Assembly: GCA_012837885.1 (NCBI GenBank)
Contig: DUQI01000071.1
Location: 1 to 36,333 of the forward strand
Reading direction: 5' to 3'
DNA from: Fastidiosipila sp.
Lineage (GTDB): Bacteria; Bacillota; Clostridia; Saccharofermentanales; DTU023
DNA length: 36,333 nt
Shown piece after piece: positions 1 through 7,934 of this stretch; the first letter of the stretch is position 1; every line of letters begins with the position of its first letter. Position numbers and translations under genes: made by a program. The notes under the pieces are model-generated. The model saw nothing but the letters and a program-made list of their open reading frames with translations, did no database searches and was not told where the DNA came from.

Positions 1-22
1 AAAAAAGCGGTATTTTTCCGCT
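1..22 (-). terminator. Intrinsic terminator ending a leftward leader RNA
   Basis: Read on the minus strand, the arms AGCGG and CCGCT flank a 7-nt A-rich loop and are followed at once by six T residues. This is a compact Rho-independent terminator. It lies about 80 nt after a strong leftward promoter with no reading frame between them, so it looks like an attenuator in front of a gene beyond the left edge. Confidence 0.8.
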
Positions 23-104
23 CCGAACACAAAGGATACTCCTTCGAATCTGAACCTCTTCGCGTGAGCTGGAGGTGAGAAGCGGAAACTTCTTCTTGTT
101 GACA
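1..104 (-). promoter_or_regulatory. Untranslated attenuator leader, possibly of infC-rpmI-rplT
   Basis: The stretch from the predicted start near 104 to the terminator at 1-22 has no credible reading frame but several hairpins. On the minus strand these are AGAAG/CTTCT around a TTTCCG loop, CCTC/GAGG, and AAGGA-GTA-TCCTT, followed by the terminator. The motif CTTCTCACC just after the first hairpin resembles, from memory, leaders in front of translation initiation factor IF3 genes in Bacillota. Seen: promoter, stems, terminator. Inferred: the infC identity, because the next gene is outside the window. A small independent RNA is the alternative. Confidence 0.5.
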
Positions 105-110
105 ACGTGC

Positions 111-140
111 ATTGTACCTTGCGAGCGAATTTTCTGTCAA
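111..140 (-). promoter_or_regulatory. Strong sigma-A promoter for the leftward leader
   Basis: On the minus strand a perfect TTGACA (135-140) is followed after 18 bp by TACAAT (111-116). Transcription should start near 104 and run left into the leader and terminator. It stands back to back with the promoter of the M20 peptidase gene. Confidence 0.75.
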
Positions 141-182
141 GCCAATCCATGACAAAATCAACGATCATCACGACTTTCGGCG

Positions 183-194
183 TATACTGCGGGC
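183..194 (+). promoter_or_regulatory. -10 box placed for a leaderless mRNA (M20 peptidase)
   Basis: TATACT at 183-188 is followed by exactly six bases and then the ATG at 195, so the expected transcription start is the A of the start codon. No Shine-Dalgarno sequence is present upstream. The -35 region is poor. The same TATACT-N6-ATG arrangement precedes the sirtuin gene at 7070. Confidence 0.45.
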
Positions 195-1328
195 ATGGAT
201 ACCAAAAACGACGAAACGATCATCCATTTGGTTCAGGATCTCGTGAGAATGAAAAGTGATAATCCCGGTGAGGAAGAAAGCGTGGTTCAACTACACCTGC
301 GGGATCTACTAAGCGAATACGGCGTCCAAACGGATCTGGTCGAAACGGCTACGGGACGCCTTTCACTGCTTGCCAGAATTGAAGGCAGAAGATCTGGAGG
401 CGGACTGATGCTCGCTGGCCACGCCGACGTCGTACCGGTCAGTAACGAAGAGTTTCCGGCCTGGCGCTATGCACCATACGGTGGGGAGATCGAAAACAAA
501 AAACTCTTCGGCAGAGGCAGTAGCGACATGAAAGGCGGACTGGCTGCCGGATTGCTCGCCTTCCTCGATTTTTTTAGAAACAATGTCGAGCCGGAGGTCG
601 ATTTGTTATTCGTTTCAACAGCAGACGAGGAAGATCGGATGACGGGTTCGCGTTCCCTCCTCGACCATCCGTGGCTCGACTCGATCGACCATGCATTGAT
701 CATGGAACCGACGGATCTGAAGATCGCCACTGAAGGGTTCGGCCGCACCTTCGGTCAGGTTATCTGTCGTGGTGAAAAAGCACACGGCGCCGTCTCCGGT
801 GTCGGTCACAACGCGATCTCGATCGCGATGGAACTGCTTTCCCGTATGAACGAGATCGATCTCGGACTAAAGATAGATGCAGCTGAAAGTTTCTGGCAGC
901 CACTCGAGATAAGAGCCGGCGTCAAACCGGGGATCGTGCCGGATCGCTGCGATCTCGTCATCGATGCGCGAATCGCTTATCCGGCCGATCCGGAGGCTGT
1001 CTGGTCCGTTCTGGCAGAGCTCGGCAAAGACCTATCTATTGAGATAACACCTGAGGATTTAAGAAGACCGTGGCGCGCCGAGCCTGATGATAAGTTACTT
1101 TCCGTGCTCACCAACGTCTGCGGCAAGCATGACATTGCACCGACCCAGATGATCTTTCGCGGCTCCACGGATGGCAATATTTTCCTGGAAAGAGGCATCG
1201 CCCCGATCATCTTTGGACCCGGCTCACTCGCACTCGCGCATCGTGCCAATGAATACGTCGAGATCGGTGCATTGAAAAAAGCGAAGGCTGTCTATCGTGA
1301 CGTGATCGATCAGTTTGCGCTGCCGTGA
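195..1328 (+). CDS. M20 family metallopeptidase (ArgE/DapE/ACY1-like)
   Basis: A 377-residue cytoplasmic di-zinc amidohydrolase of the M20 family, which removes acyl groups from amino acids or cleaves small peptides. Metal ligands fit the family pattern: H76 and D78 in AGHADVV, bridging D111 in GRGSSDMKGG, general base E145 with E146 in TADEED, E171 in MEPTD, and a C-terminal H349 in LAHRANEY. Length matches succinyl-diaminopimelate desuccinylase and acetylornithine deacetylase homologues, but the substrate cannot be read from sequence; no dap or arg genes are adjacent. The ATG at 195 has no Shine-Dalgarno site but a -10 box six bases upstream, so translation may be leaderless. The gene converges on the FNR-like gene and their 3' ends overlap by 19 bp. 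Confidence 0.9.
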   Translation: MDTKNDETIIHLVQDLVRMKSDNPGEEESVVQLHLRDLLSEYGVQTDLVETATGRLSLLARIEGRRSGGGLMLAGHADVVPVSNEEFPAWRYAPYGGEIENKKLFGRGSSDMKGGLAAGLLAFLDFFRNNVEPEVDLLFVSTADEEDRMTGSRSLLDHPWLDSIDHALIMEPTDLKIATEGFGRTFGQVICRGEKAHGAVSGVGHNAISIAMELLSRMNEIDLGLKIDAAESFWQPLEIRAGVKPGIVPDRCDLVIDARIAYPADPEAVWSVLAELGKDLSIEITPEDLRRPWRAEPDDKLLSVLTNVCGKHDIAPTQMIFRGSTDGNIFLERGIAPIIFGPGSLALAHRANEYVEIGALKKAKAVYRDVIDQFALP

Positions 1329-2017
1329 GCGATGGCCATCAGATGCTTGTAATTTCTGATGCGGATTTTCTTTTTCCCTTCGATCGAAAGGATGCCTTCA
1401 TCTTCCATCTGTTTCAGTTTCCGGTTCACCGTCTCCTTCGTCAAAAAGAGCGCCTGCCCGATCGCTTCCTGCGACTTTTCAATCAGCTTTCCTTCACTGA
1501 TCCCCGGTTCACCGGCGAGATAGTAAGCGATCCTCTTCACCGCATCCTTGATACCGGCCGCATAGAGCCGGCGGTGGCATTCGGCGAGCCTCGCATTCAG
1601 TTCGGATAACAAAGTCAGAGCGATCCGTTCATCGTTCGCCATGAGATCACGGAAATGGTCGAGCCGTATCAAACAAAAGGCTGACGGAATCTCGGCGATA
1701 CCGCTCACGTCATGCAACGGCACCTGCTGATCGGTAAACAGTTTTTCGCTTCCATAGACGCCGCCGACACCGATTCTTTCGGTCACGACTTCCTCATCAT
1801 CCGGTCCGTGCTTGACCAAAACGAGATGGCCGCCGCGCACGATAATCAGGTCGGTAAACGGTTCACCTTCCTGAAACAAGAGCGTCTGTTTGCCGACATC
1901 GCGATGCCGCACCAGTTTGTGCACGGCTAAGAAGCCGGCTTCATCGAGCGCTGAGAAAACGGGGACGTGCCGTACGCACATCCCCGTCAATTGACAATGA
2001 CTACACGGTCTTCTCAT
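1310..2017 (-). CDS. FNR-like Crp/Fnr-family regulator with predicted 4Fe-4S site
   Basis: A 235-residue transcription factor: N-terminal cysteine cluster, cyclic-nucleotide-type beta-roll (about 18-125), dimer helix, and C-terminal winged helix-turn-helix (about 180-215) with TKETVNRKLKQM as recognition helix. Cysteines C5, C8 and C14 have the CX2CX5C spacing of the E. coli FNR cluster (C20, C23, C29). C115 sits in the beta-roll where FNR has its fourth ligand. This predicts an oxygen-labile 4Fe-4S cluster, so the protein is probably an anaerobic switch rather than a cAMP sensor. It is the third gene of the operon after the Ca2+-type ATPase; the genes overlap by 17 bp and no Shine-Dalgarno is visible, suggesting translational coupling. 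Targets are unknown; it may also regulate itself. Confidence 0.85.
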   Translation of the reverse strand: MRRPCSHCQLTGMCVRHVPVFSALDEAGFLAVHKLVRHRDVGKQTLLFQEGEPFTDLIIVRGGHLVLVKHGPDDEEVVTERIGVGGVYGSEKLFTDQQVPLHDVSGIAEIPSAFCLIRLDHFRDLMANDERIALTLLSELNARLAECHRRLYAAGIKDAVKRIAYYLAGEPGISEGKLIEKSQEAIGQALFLTKETVNRKLKQMEDEGILSIEGKKKIRIRNYKHLMAIAHGSAN

Positions 2018-4814
2018 CGGAGTGAGATCTGAAACCGCGCCCGCGGAAGATCAGTTTGAACAATTCACCGACGACAAACGGAATGAAAGCCAACCCCAGG
2101 ATCACGCCCCAGTCTCTGAAATTCAGAGAGATCGTATGGAACAGCGGATCGAGGAACGGGACGTAGACGACGGCGAGTGTCAATACCAGAGAGAGTAAAA
2201 ACGCCTTGTTCAACGTCGGGTTCGTGAAGAGCCCGAGGTGGAAGACGGTCATGTGCTCGGAGCGCGCCGAGTAAGAACGCAGCAGCTCGGCGAGGATCAG
2301 CGTAATGAACGCGAAGGTCCTCGCACCATTCGACGGCAAATAGCCGTCGAGCGGCAGGAAACTGAAAGCCGGAGCGAGTGCACCACCGGAAGCCGCGACG
2401 TCCGGATAGAGCATCCGGCCGACTTGGAAAGCGGCAAACACGGCGCTCAAAATCGCGATCGCCTGGACGATGATCGTCCAGATCATGGTGCGATCGAGAA
2501 TACGCGCATGCTTCGGTCGCGGCGGCTGGAGCATAATATCGTCCTCGCCTTTTTCTCGACCGAGAGCGAGCGCCGGGAAGCTGTCCGTGACAAGGTTCAG
2601 CCAGAGCAGTTGAATCGGCACGAGCGGCGTATACTGCGGACCTAAAATCAGGTTCGCGATAAAGATGACCAGAATCTCCCCGACGTTACAAGACAGGAGA
2701 AAGCTGACAAATTTACGGATGTTGCTGTAGATGACGCGGCCTTCTTCAACCGCCGATACGATCGTCGCGAAGTTGTCGTCGGTCAAGATCATGTCGGCCG
2801 AGCCCTTCGATACCTCCGTACCGGTGATCCCCATCGCCACACCGATGTCGGCCTGCTTCAAGGCCGGGGCGTCGTTCACGCCGTCACCGGTCATCGATGT
2901 CGTGTGTCCCCTGTCTTTCAAGGCCGAAACAATCTTCACCTTATGCTCGGGCGACACGCGCGCATAGACGCTCGTCTCCTCGACGACCTTTTCCAGATCG
3001 TCGTCACTCATGCGGTCGAGTTCGGCGCCGGTCAGGACATAGTCGTCCTCATCGCGCAATTTCAAGTCGTTGGCGATGGCAACGGCCGTCTCTTTATAGT
3101 CTCCGGTGATCATGACGGCGCGGATGCCGGCGTTTTTACAGACCTCGATCGCCGACTTCACCTCCGGCCTGGCCGGATCGATCATGCCCATCAGCCCGAC
3201 GAATACCATGTCGGACTCAGCCGTCTCAAACTTATTGTCGGCATGGTGTTTATAGGCAAAACCGAGCACGCGCAAGGCCTCGGCCGCCAGTTGGTCGTTC
3301 ATCTTTAAAATGGCTTGACGACGTTCGTCGGTCAGCTCGATTTCACCTTGATCGGTCAGCTCATAACGACTGTTCGAAAGGATGATGTCCGGAGCACCTT
3401 TGGTTAATGAGACGGCGCCTTCTTCGAAGGTGTCATGGAAGACCGACATCATCTTTCTTTCCGAGTCAAACGGGAGCTCGTCGACTCTCGGATGCGTCTT
3501 CACAGCTGTCTGGTGATCGATACCGCCTTTCGCACCGGCCGAGAGCATCGCTCCTTCCGTCGGATCGCCGAGGATCGTCCAATAGCCGTCTTCGCCTTCT
3601 TTCAGCGAGGCATCGTTGTTTAACACGCCGATCGACAGAAGGCGCTTCAGCACGCGATCCGATTCACTATCGACGACGCCTGTCTCATGCTTGATCTCGC
3701 CCGACGGATCGTAGCCGGAACCACTCACCTCGTACAATCGGTTATTGGCATAGATACGCGTCACGGTCATCTCGTTTTGCGTCAGCGTACCCGTCTTATC
3801 GGAACAGATCGTATCGACACTGCCGAGCGTCTCCACGGCCAGCAGGCGTTTCATGATCGCGTTTTTCGAAGCCATCCGGTTCATGCCGAGTGCCAAAACG
3901 ATCGTCACGACGGCCGGCAGACCTTCAGGGATGGCGGCGACGGCCAGACTGACCGCCGTCATGAATAACGTCAAAATTTCACCGCCCTGCAGCAGGCCGA
4001 CGAAAAAGACGATCGCACAGACGATAAGGACGATGATGCCGAGTACCTTACCGAGCTGATTGAGGCTTCTTTGCAGCGGAGTCATCTCCTGCGTGATGCC
4101 CTTGATCTGGCTCGCAATCTTGCCCATCTCGGTCGCAGATCCGCTGCCGACCACGATACCGCGGGCACGCCCGTAGGTGATCGCGGTACCGGAAAACACG
4201 ACATTGTCTCTATCGCCGAGACCGACCGGCTCAGAAAATTCAGCCAAGGCAAACTTTTCGACCGGCACTGATTCACCGGTCAGCGCCGCTTCTTCCGCTT
4301 TCAGGTTGGAACTTTCAAAAAGACGAATATCGGCCGGTACGACATCACCGGCTTCGAGTAACACGACATCACCCGGCACGAGATCAGCCGCATCGATCGA
4401 CTGATCGCTGCCGCCGCGTAACACTCTGGCGTGCGGCGCCGACATCTTCTGCAGAGCTTCAATCGCTTTTTCCGCCTTGCCTTCCTGCAAGACACCCAAC
4501 ACGGCATTGATCACGACGATCGCGATAATCACGATCGCGTTCAGCATCTCTCCCATCGCACCGGAGACGATCGCCGCTAAGATCAAGATGAGAATCATAA
4601 AATCTTTAAACTGGTCGACAAATCGTTGCAGCCAGGTCGTCTTCTCATCTTCTTCGAGCACGTTCGGTCCGTATGTCTCCAGCCTGCGACGTGCTTCTTC
4701 CGAAGTCAGTCCCTGCTGTCTGTCGGTCTTCAGTGCTGTCTCTACGGCGTCGATCGATTGGAGATACGCGTTATCTCCCGACCATGCTTTTTCGTTAGTG
4801 ATCTCTTCGCTCAT
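2001..4814 (-). CDS. P-type cation ATPase, type IIA (Ca2+-transporting, SERCA/PMR1-like)
   Basis: A 937-residue membrane pump, full length for the family. N-terminal cation-ATPase domain, two helices (about 66-110), actuator domain with TGES at 179-182, helix 4 with AAIPEGLP (293-300), phosphorylation site DKTGTLT with D339, nucleotide-binding domain, TGDGVNDAP hinge, then six C-terminal helices. Calcium-type residues are present in helices 4 (E297), 5 (SCNVGE) and 6 (LWLNLVTD), so Ca2+ (or Mn2+) export is the best prediction. The reading frame runs open to 5042, but the first 76 codons are only the other frame of the CNNM-like gene; the family N-terminus starts at the ATG at 4814. It overlaps the upstream CNNM-like gene by 20 bp and the FNR-like gene by 17 bp. 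Confidence 0.93.
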   Translation of the reverse strand: MSEEITNEKAWSGDNAYLQSIDAVETALKTDRQQGLTSEEARRRLETYGPNVLEEDEKTTWLQRFVDQFKDFMILILILAAIVSGAMGEMLNAIVIIAIVVINAVLGVLQEGKAEKAIEALQKMSAPHARVLRGGSDQSIDAADLVPGDVVLLEAGDVVPADIRLFESSNLKAEEAALTGESVPVEKFALAEFSEPVGLGDRDNVVFSGTAITYGRARGIVVGSGSATEMGKIASQIKGITQEMTPLQRSLNQLGKVLGIIVLIVCAIVFFVGLLQGGEILTLFMTAVSLAVAAIPEGLPAVVTIVLALGMNRMASKNAIMKRLLAVETLGSVDTICSDKTGTLTQNEMTVTRIYANNRLYEVSGSGYDPSGEIKHETGVVDSESDRVLKRLLSIGVLNNDASLKEGEDGYWTILGDPTEGAMLSAGAKGGIDHQTAVKTHPRVDELPFDSERKMMSVFHDTFEEGAVSLTKGAPDIILSNSRYELTDQGEIELTDERRQAILKMNDQLAAEALRVLGFAYKHHADNKFETAESDMVFVGLMGMIDPARPEVKSAIEVCKNAGIRAVMITGDYKETAVAIANDLKLRDEDDYVLTGAELDRMSDDDLEKVVEETSVYARVSPEHKVKIVSALKDRGHTTSMTGDGVNDAPALKQADIGVAMGITGTEVSKGSADMILTDDNFATIVSAVEEGRVIYSNIRKFVSFLLSCNVGEILVIFIANLILGPQYTPLVPIQLLWLNLVTDSFPALALGREKGEDDIMLQPPRPKHARILDRTMIWTIIVQAIAILSAVFAAFQVGRMLYPDVAASGGALAPAFSFLPLDGYLPSNGARTFAFITLILAELLRSYSARSEHMTVFHLGLFTNPTLNKAFLLSLVLTLAVVYVPFLDPLFHTISLNFRDWGVILGLAFIPFVVGELFKLIFRGRGFRSHSDEKTV

Positions 4815-6237
4815 GTTTCGGTACGCTTCTTTCTTTCGGTGTGTCTGTATCGGTTGCCGGTGTCTCCGGCTGCAACACTTCAAGGTGGATTCTCGAGATT
4901 CGTTTATCGTCCATCTCCAGGACCTTGAAGCGCAAGTTGCCGTATTCGATCGTAGGGTATTCGTCCGGCGCCGGTATATATCCGAGGATCGACAAGACGA
5001 AGCCTGCGACCGTGTCGTAGTCATCGTCGTCTTCAAGCTCATCGAGCGCGCGGATATAGCGACCGGCTTCCGCCGGCGTCAGCAGTCCGGACAATGTATA
5101 ACTGCCGTCGGGATTCTGTACGATATCCGTATTGTGTTCGTCGTACTCGTCTTCGATGTCGCCGACGATCTCTTCCAGCAGGTCTTCCATCGTGATGATG
5201 CCGTCCGTACCCCCGTACTCGTCGATGACCACGGCGAGCGATACGTGATGCTGTTTCATCTCACGAAACAACACATTGATCTTCTTACCTTCCGGTATGA
5301 AATACGGTTCACGCGCGATCAGGGACAACTGAAACCGTTCATCGCGCATCGAGTTCGGCACGCGCAAAAGATCCTTGATATAGAGCACGCCGATGATATC
5401 GTCAAGATCCTCGTCGTATACGGGGAATCGGGAAAACCGAGAGTTGGCCGCAATCTCCACCGCTTCTTCGTAGGTGGCATTGGCCGGCATCGAGACCATA
5501 TTCGTGCGTGGCGTCATGATCTCGGATACTTCTTTATCGTCAAAGGCGAAAATATTCTTGATCAAGGCGACGTCCGAGACGCGAATGTCGCCACTACCGG
5601 CGCCGGCCTCGGCCATAATGCGAATCTCTTCTTCCGTAATGTGGTCTTTTCGCTCCCGCGGGTCGATGCCGAACAGTTTTAAGACTAAGTTGGCCGAGAT
5701 ATTCAAAAACTTCGTGATCGGTTTAAAGACGAGATCGATCACGCCGAGCAGACCGACGAAGCTTCGTGAAAACCGCTCCGGATGCTGCATGGCGATCCGT
5801 TTCGGCACCAATTCACCGAGCACGAGCGAGTAATAAGAAAGAATCAAGGTGATGATAATAAGGGAAATCGTCTGCAGTGAGTGATTTTGTCCACTCGGAT
5901 CGAGCAGCAAAAAGAGTCGGCCGGCAAACTTATCGGCGGCAAACGCTGATGACAGAAATCCAGCAAGCGTCACACCGACCTGGATCGTTGCCAAAAACTG
6001 GCCTTGATTGTCGATAAAACGGAGAAGCTTTCTGGCGACCGTGTTTCCGTCTTCAGCCGACTTTCTCACACGGTTGTCGTTTAACGTCACGATCGCCATC
6101 TCGGACGCGGCAAAGAAAGCGTTAATCAGAATCAGTAAGAATACAAGCAGTAGATCAAAGATCACACTGCCATCGCCGGTCACCGGTATTGGAACGGTTT
6201 CCGCGGCTTCTGTCGCAGCCAGTAAGGCAGGTACCAC
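4795..6237 (-). CDS. CNNM/CorC-HlyC family membrane protein (DUF21-CBS-CorC)
   Basis: A 480-residue protein with an N-terminal DUF21 membrane domain (three to four hydrophobic segments, about 25-170), a conserved GELVPKR motif, two CBS domains (about 205-335; MTPR at the start of the first) and a C-terminal CorC_HlyC transporter-associated domain (about 350-455). Family members affect Mg2+ (and Co2+) efflux. The tail is charged and low in complexity. The start is GTG at 6237, supported by AAAGGA eight bases upstream. It is the first gene of an operon with the Ca2+-type ATPase and FNR-like regulator, which suggests joint divalent-cation homeostasis. Older annotations call such proteins hemolysins; nothing here supports hemolysis. 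Confidence 0.9.
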   Translation of the reverse strand: MVPALLAATEAAETVPIPVTGDGSVIFDLLLVFLLILINAFFAASEMAIVTLNDNRVRKSAEDGNTVARKLLRFIDNQGQFLATIQVGVTLAGFLSSAFAADKFAGRLFLLLDPSGQNHSLQTISLIIITLILSYYSLVLGELVPKRIAMQHPERFSRSFVGLLGVIDLVFKPITKFLNISANLVLKLFGIDPRERKDHITEEEIRIMAEAGAGSGDIRVSDVALIKNIFAFDDKEVSEIMTPRTNMVSMPANATYEEAVEIAANSRFSRFPVYDEDLDDIIGVLYIKDLLRVPNSMRDERFQLSLIAREPYFIPEGKKINVLFREMKQHHVSLAVVIDEYGGTDGIITMEDLLEEIVGDIEDEYDEHNTDIVQNPDGSYTLSGLLTPAEAGRYIRALDELEDDDDYDTVAGFVLSILGYIPAPDEYPTIEYGNLRFKVLEMDDKRISRIHLEVLQPETPATDTDTPKERSVPKHERRDH

Positions 6238-6283
6238 CTAAAATGTCCTTTCTTTCACTCGTTTACGATCGGTTTTAAGCCGA

Positions 6284-6312
6284 AGTCTAGCAGGTTTTCG
6301 CTATCGCCGCAA
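6284..6312 (-). promoter_or_regulatory. Predicted promoter of the CNNM-ATPase-FNR operon
   Basis: Minus-strand TTGCGG (6307-6312) and TAGACT (6284-6289) are separated by 17 bp. A hairpin ATCACG/CGTGAT (6312-6317 with 6325-6330) touches the -35 box. It lacks a T-tract, so it is not a convincing terminator for the sirtuin gene. Confidence 0.4.
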
Positions 6313-6338
6313 TCACGAAGACGACGTGATCCGTATGT

Positions 6339-7070
6339 TCAGACGCACAAATCGAGCGAGCAAAAAGTCTCGACCAGATCACCGGACAGGCAAAGATCAG
6401 CCGCTTGATCGAAATCGGTGACCGACTTATTCATGATCACGAGACGGGCGTCAGGACGTCTGGCAGCCAATAATCCGGCCGCCGGATAGACGACGAGCGA
6501 CGTGCCGGCGACGATAATCAGATCGGCAGTCGAAATCCACTCGATCGCTTCTTCGATCACTTCAGTCTTCAGACCTTCGCCGTAGAATACGATGTCGGGA
6601 CGTACGATACCGCCGCACGTACAGTGCGGAACAGTATCGAGTGACTCAACCTGTAGGTGTGTGTACGTGTCCCCGCAGGTCATGCAATAGAAGACCTGAC
6701 CCGTGCCGTGCAGCTCTAATACCTTGGAGCTCCCCGCCGCCTGATGCAGTCCGTCGATATTCTGGGTGATTACACAGTGCATTAAGCCTTTTGCTTCCAT
6801 ATCGGAAAGCGCGTAATGAACGGGATTCGGCCCGTCGTTTTTGGCCATGAACACCTCACGGTATCCCGGCCAAAACTGATCGGGATAACGCATCATATAG
6901 TTGACATGAAGCATCTCCTCCATCCGACTGCCGTCGGCATAGAGACCGACGCTGGAGCGAAAATCAGGGATGCCCGACGCGACAGATACACCGGCGCCGC
7001 CGAAAAACACCGTCTTTTTCGAATCATGTAACCAGGTCAGAAACGTCTGTTTATCTTGTGCTGAAATCAT
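6339..7070 (-). CDS. Sirtuin, NAD-dependent protein deacylase (Sir2 family)
   Basis: A 243-residue cytoplasmic enzyme that removes acyl groups from lysines using NAD+. Rossmann motifs are GAGVSVASGIPDFR (25-38), TQNIDGLH (102-109) with catalytic H121, GTSL, and a late MNKS. Four zinc-site cysteines are present (C129, C132, C150, C152), but the second pair is C-X-C rather than the usual C-X2-C, a slight oddity. A longer frame starts at 7088, but a TATACT -10 box lies inside it, six bases before the ATG at 7070, and neither ATG has a Shine-Dalgarno site. I therefore choose 7070 and predict a leaderless mRNA. It stands alone between the tRNA-Lys terminator and the CNNM operon. Confidence 0.9.
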   Translation of the reverse strand: MISAQDKQTFLTWLHDSKKTVFFGGAGVSVASGIPDFRSSVGLYADGSRMEEMLHVNYMMRYPDQFWPGYREVFMAKNDGPNPVHYALSDMEAKGLMHCVITQNIDGLHQAAGSSKVLELHGTGQVFYCMTCGDTYTHLQVESLDTVPHCTCGGIVRPDIVFYGEGLKTEVIEEAIEWISTADLIIVAGTSLVVYPAAGLLAARRPDARLVIMNKSVTDFDQAADLCLSGDLVETFCSLDLCV

Positions 7071-7082
7071 GGTTTTAGTATA
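7071..7082 (-). promoter_or_regulatory. -10 box placed for a leaderless mRNA (sirtuin)
   Basis: Minus-strand TATACT (7077-7082), then AAAACC, then the ATG at 7070. The expected start point is the A of the ATG. The -35 region is T-rich because it overlaps the tail of the tRNA terminator and is not a good match. Confidence 0.45.
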
Positions 7083-7101
7083 AGACATTCCGTCGAAGAA
7101 G

Positions 7102-7137
7102 AAAAAGCTCCGGAATCAAGAAAGATCCGGAGCTTTT
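7102..7137 (-). terminator. Terminator after tRNA-Lys, potentially bidirectional
   Basis: Arms AGCTCCGGA and TCCGGAGCT, flanked by A5 and T5 tracts, give a very stable hairpin with T-rich tails on both strands. It begins directly after the encoded CCA end of tRNA-Lys and insulates the sirtuin gene from it. Confidence 0.85.
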
Positions 7138-7213
7138 TGGTACACCATCAGGGATTCGAACCCTGGACCCACTGATTAAGAGTCAGTTGCTCTACCGACT
7201 GAGCTAATGGTGC
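7138..7213 (-). tRNA. tRNA-Lys (anticodon CUU)
   Basis: A 76-nt cloverleaf on the minus strand with a genome-encoded CCA. The acceptor arm GCACCAT pairs with ATGGTGT (first pair G-U). The D arm includes GCTCAGTCGGTAGAGC. The anticodon arm ACTGA-CTCTTAA-TCAGT gives anticodon CUU, which reads AAG. The T arm contains GGTTCGAATCC. It has its own consensus promoter and terminator, so it is transcribed singly. Confidence 0.97.
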
Positions 7214-7225
7214 AAGTGCTTTGCC

Positions 7226-7254
7226 ATTATAGGGGGGAATTGACGCACTGTCAA
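7226..7254 (-). promoter_or_regulatory. Consensus promoter of tRNA-Lys
   Basis: Minus-strand TTGACA (7249-7254) and TATAAT (7226-7231) with a 17-bp spacer, a perfect sigma-A promoter. It lies 3 bp after the stop codon of the upstream unknown gene. Confidence 0.9.
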
Positions 7255-7256
7255 AG

Positions 7257-7883
7257 CTATTTTTTGCGTCCCATGCGTGCTTTGGCACTGTTCGCAAAGA
7301 TCGTGTTTAAGATGAACTCCCCCTGCCTTCTGGCTGCGTAGATGTTGTAGGTTCGCATACCAGATTTCACCTTGATCCGGCGCCAGAGACGTCGGTAGCT
7401 GACAGCCGACACGGCATGGTACATGACGGCGTCGCGGCCACTCACATGATCGAGCAGTGACATCTGATCGGCTGCCGGATCTCCCTTCATCTGCCCTGCC
7501 ATGATCGCCAGCTTCTTTTGCACGTCGTATTTCGACACGCGATCCGCCACGCGATAGATGCGAATACCGTCTTCATCCATCTGATAGAGCATGAGCGTCG
7601 ACCCGATCTCGAGTTTGCGCAGGATGATGCTGAGGATCAGGATCAGGACGGAGATGATCAGAGCGTAGAAAAGAAAGGTATGAATAAACCCGAGCAGGCG
7701 GCCACCCGGATACTCCCGGTTGCGGCCAAAGACGAGAAGCAGTGCGAGCAGGAGACTGAATAACAGGCCGCCTTTCAAAAAGAGAAAGAGCCGTTTCGGA
7801 TTATTCAGTATCGTCAATTCATAGACCCAACGGTACTTGCCGTCGACGCCCACGGGAATCGGAAGTTTTTCAGTTTTCGTCAT
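7257..7883 (-). CDS. Unknown protein with two transmembrane helices
   Basis: A 208-residue protein I do not recognise. A short polar N-terminus is followed by two hydrophobic helices at about 35-51 and 68-88, separated by a short basic loop. A C-terminal cytoplasmic domain of about 120 residues follows; it is rich in basic residues near its end and could be a PH-like or membrane-facing fold, but that is a guess. The start is supported by GGAGG eight bases before the ATG. It sits 51 bp after the UMF1-type transporter gene in the same direction, with no clear terminator between, so it may be the last gene of the tdh-kbl operon. No catalytic motif is visible. Confidence 0.7.
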   Translation of the reverse strand: MTKTEKLPIPVGVDGKYRWVYELTILNNPKRLFLFLKGGLLFSLLLALLLVFGRNREYPGGRLLGFIHTFLFYALIISVLILILSIILRKLEIGSTLMLYQMDEDGIRIYRVADRVSKYDVQKKLAIMAGQMKGDPAADQMSLLDHVSGRDAVMYHAVSAVSYRRLWRRIKVKSGMRTYNIYAARRQGEFILNTIFANSAKARMGRKK

Positions 7884-7934
7884 ATCGCATTCCTCCTCCG
7901 GTTGCTTCCGGTCGGTGCTTTTTTCTCACACCTT

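Noticed and set aside
178-2639. 15-bp identical sequence CGGCGTATACTGCGG at 178-192 and 2625-2639
   Set aside because: The second copy is inside the conserved coding sequence of the ATPase on the other strand; a single match of this length has no supporting structure and is probably chance.
4815-5042. 76-codon N-terminal extension of the P-type ATPase
   Set aside because: It is the alternative frame of the CNNM-like gene, very rich in R, S and T, and the family N-terminus begins at 4814.
4477-5682. Long rightward open frame of 401 codons opposite the ATPase and CNNM-like genes
   Set aside because: Antisense shadow of two well-conserved genes; no domain, no Shine-Dalgarno site.
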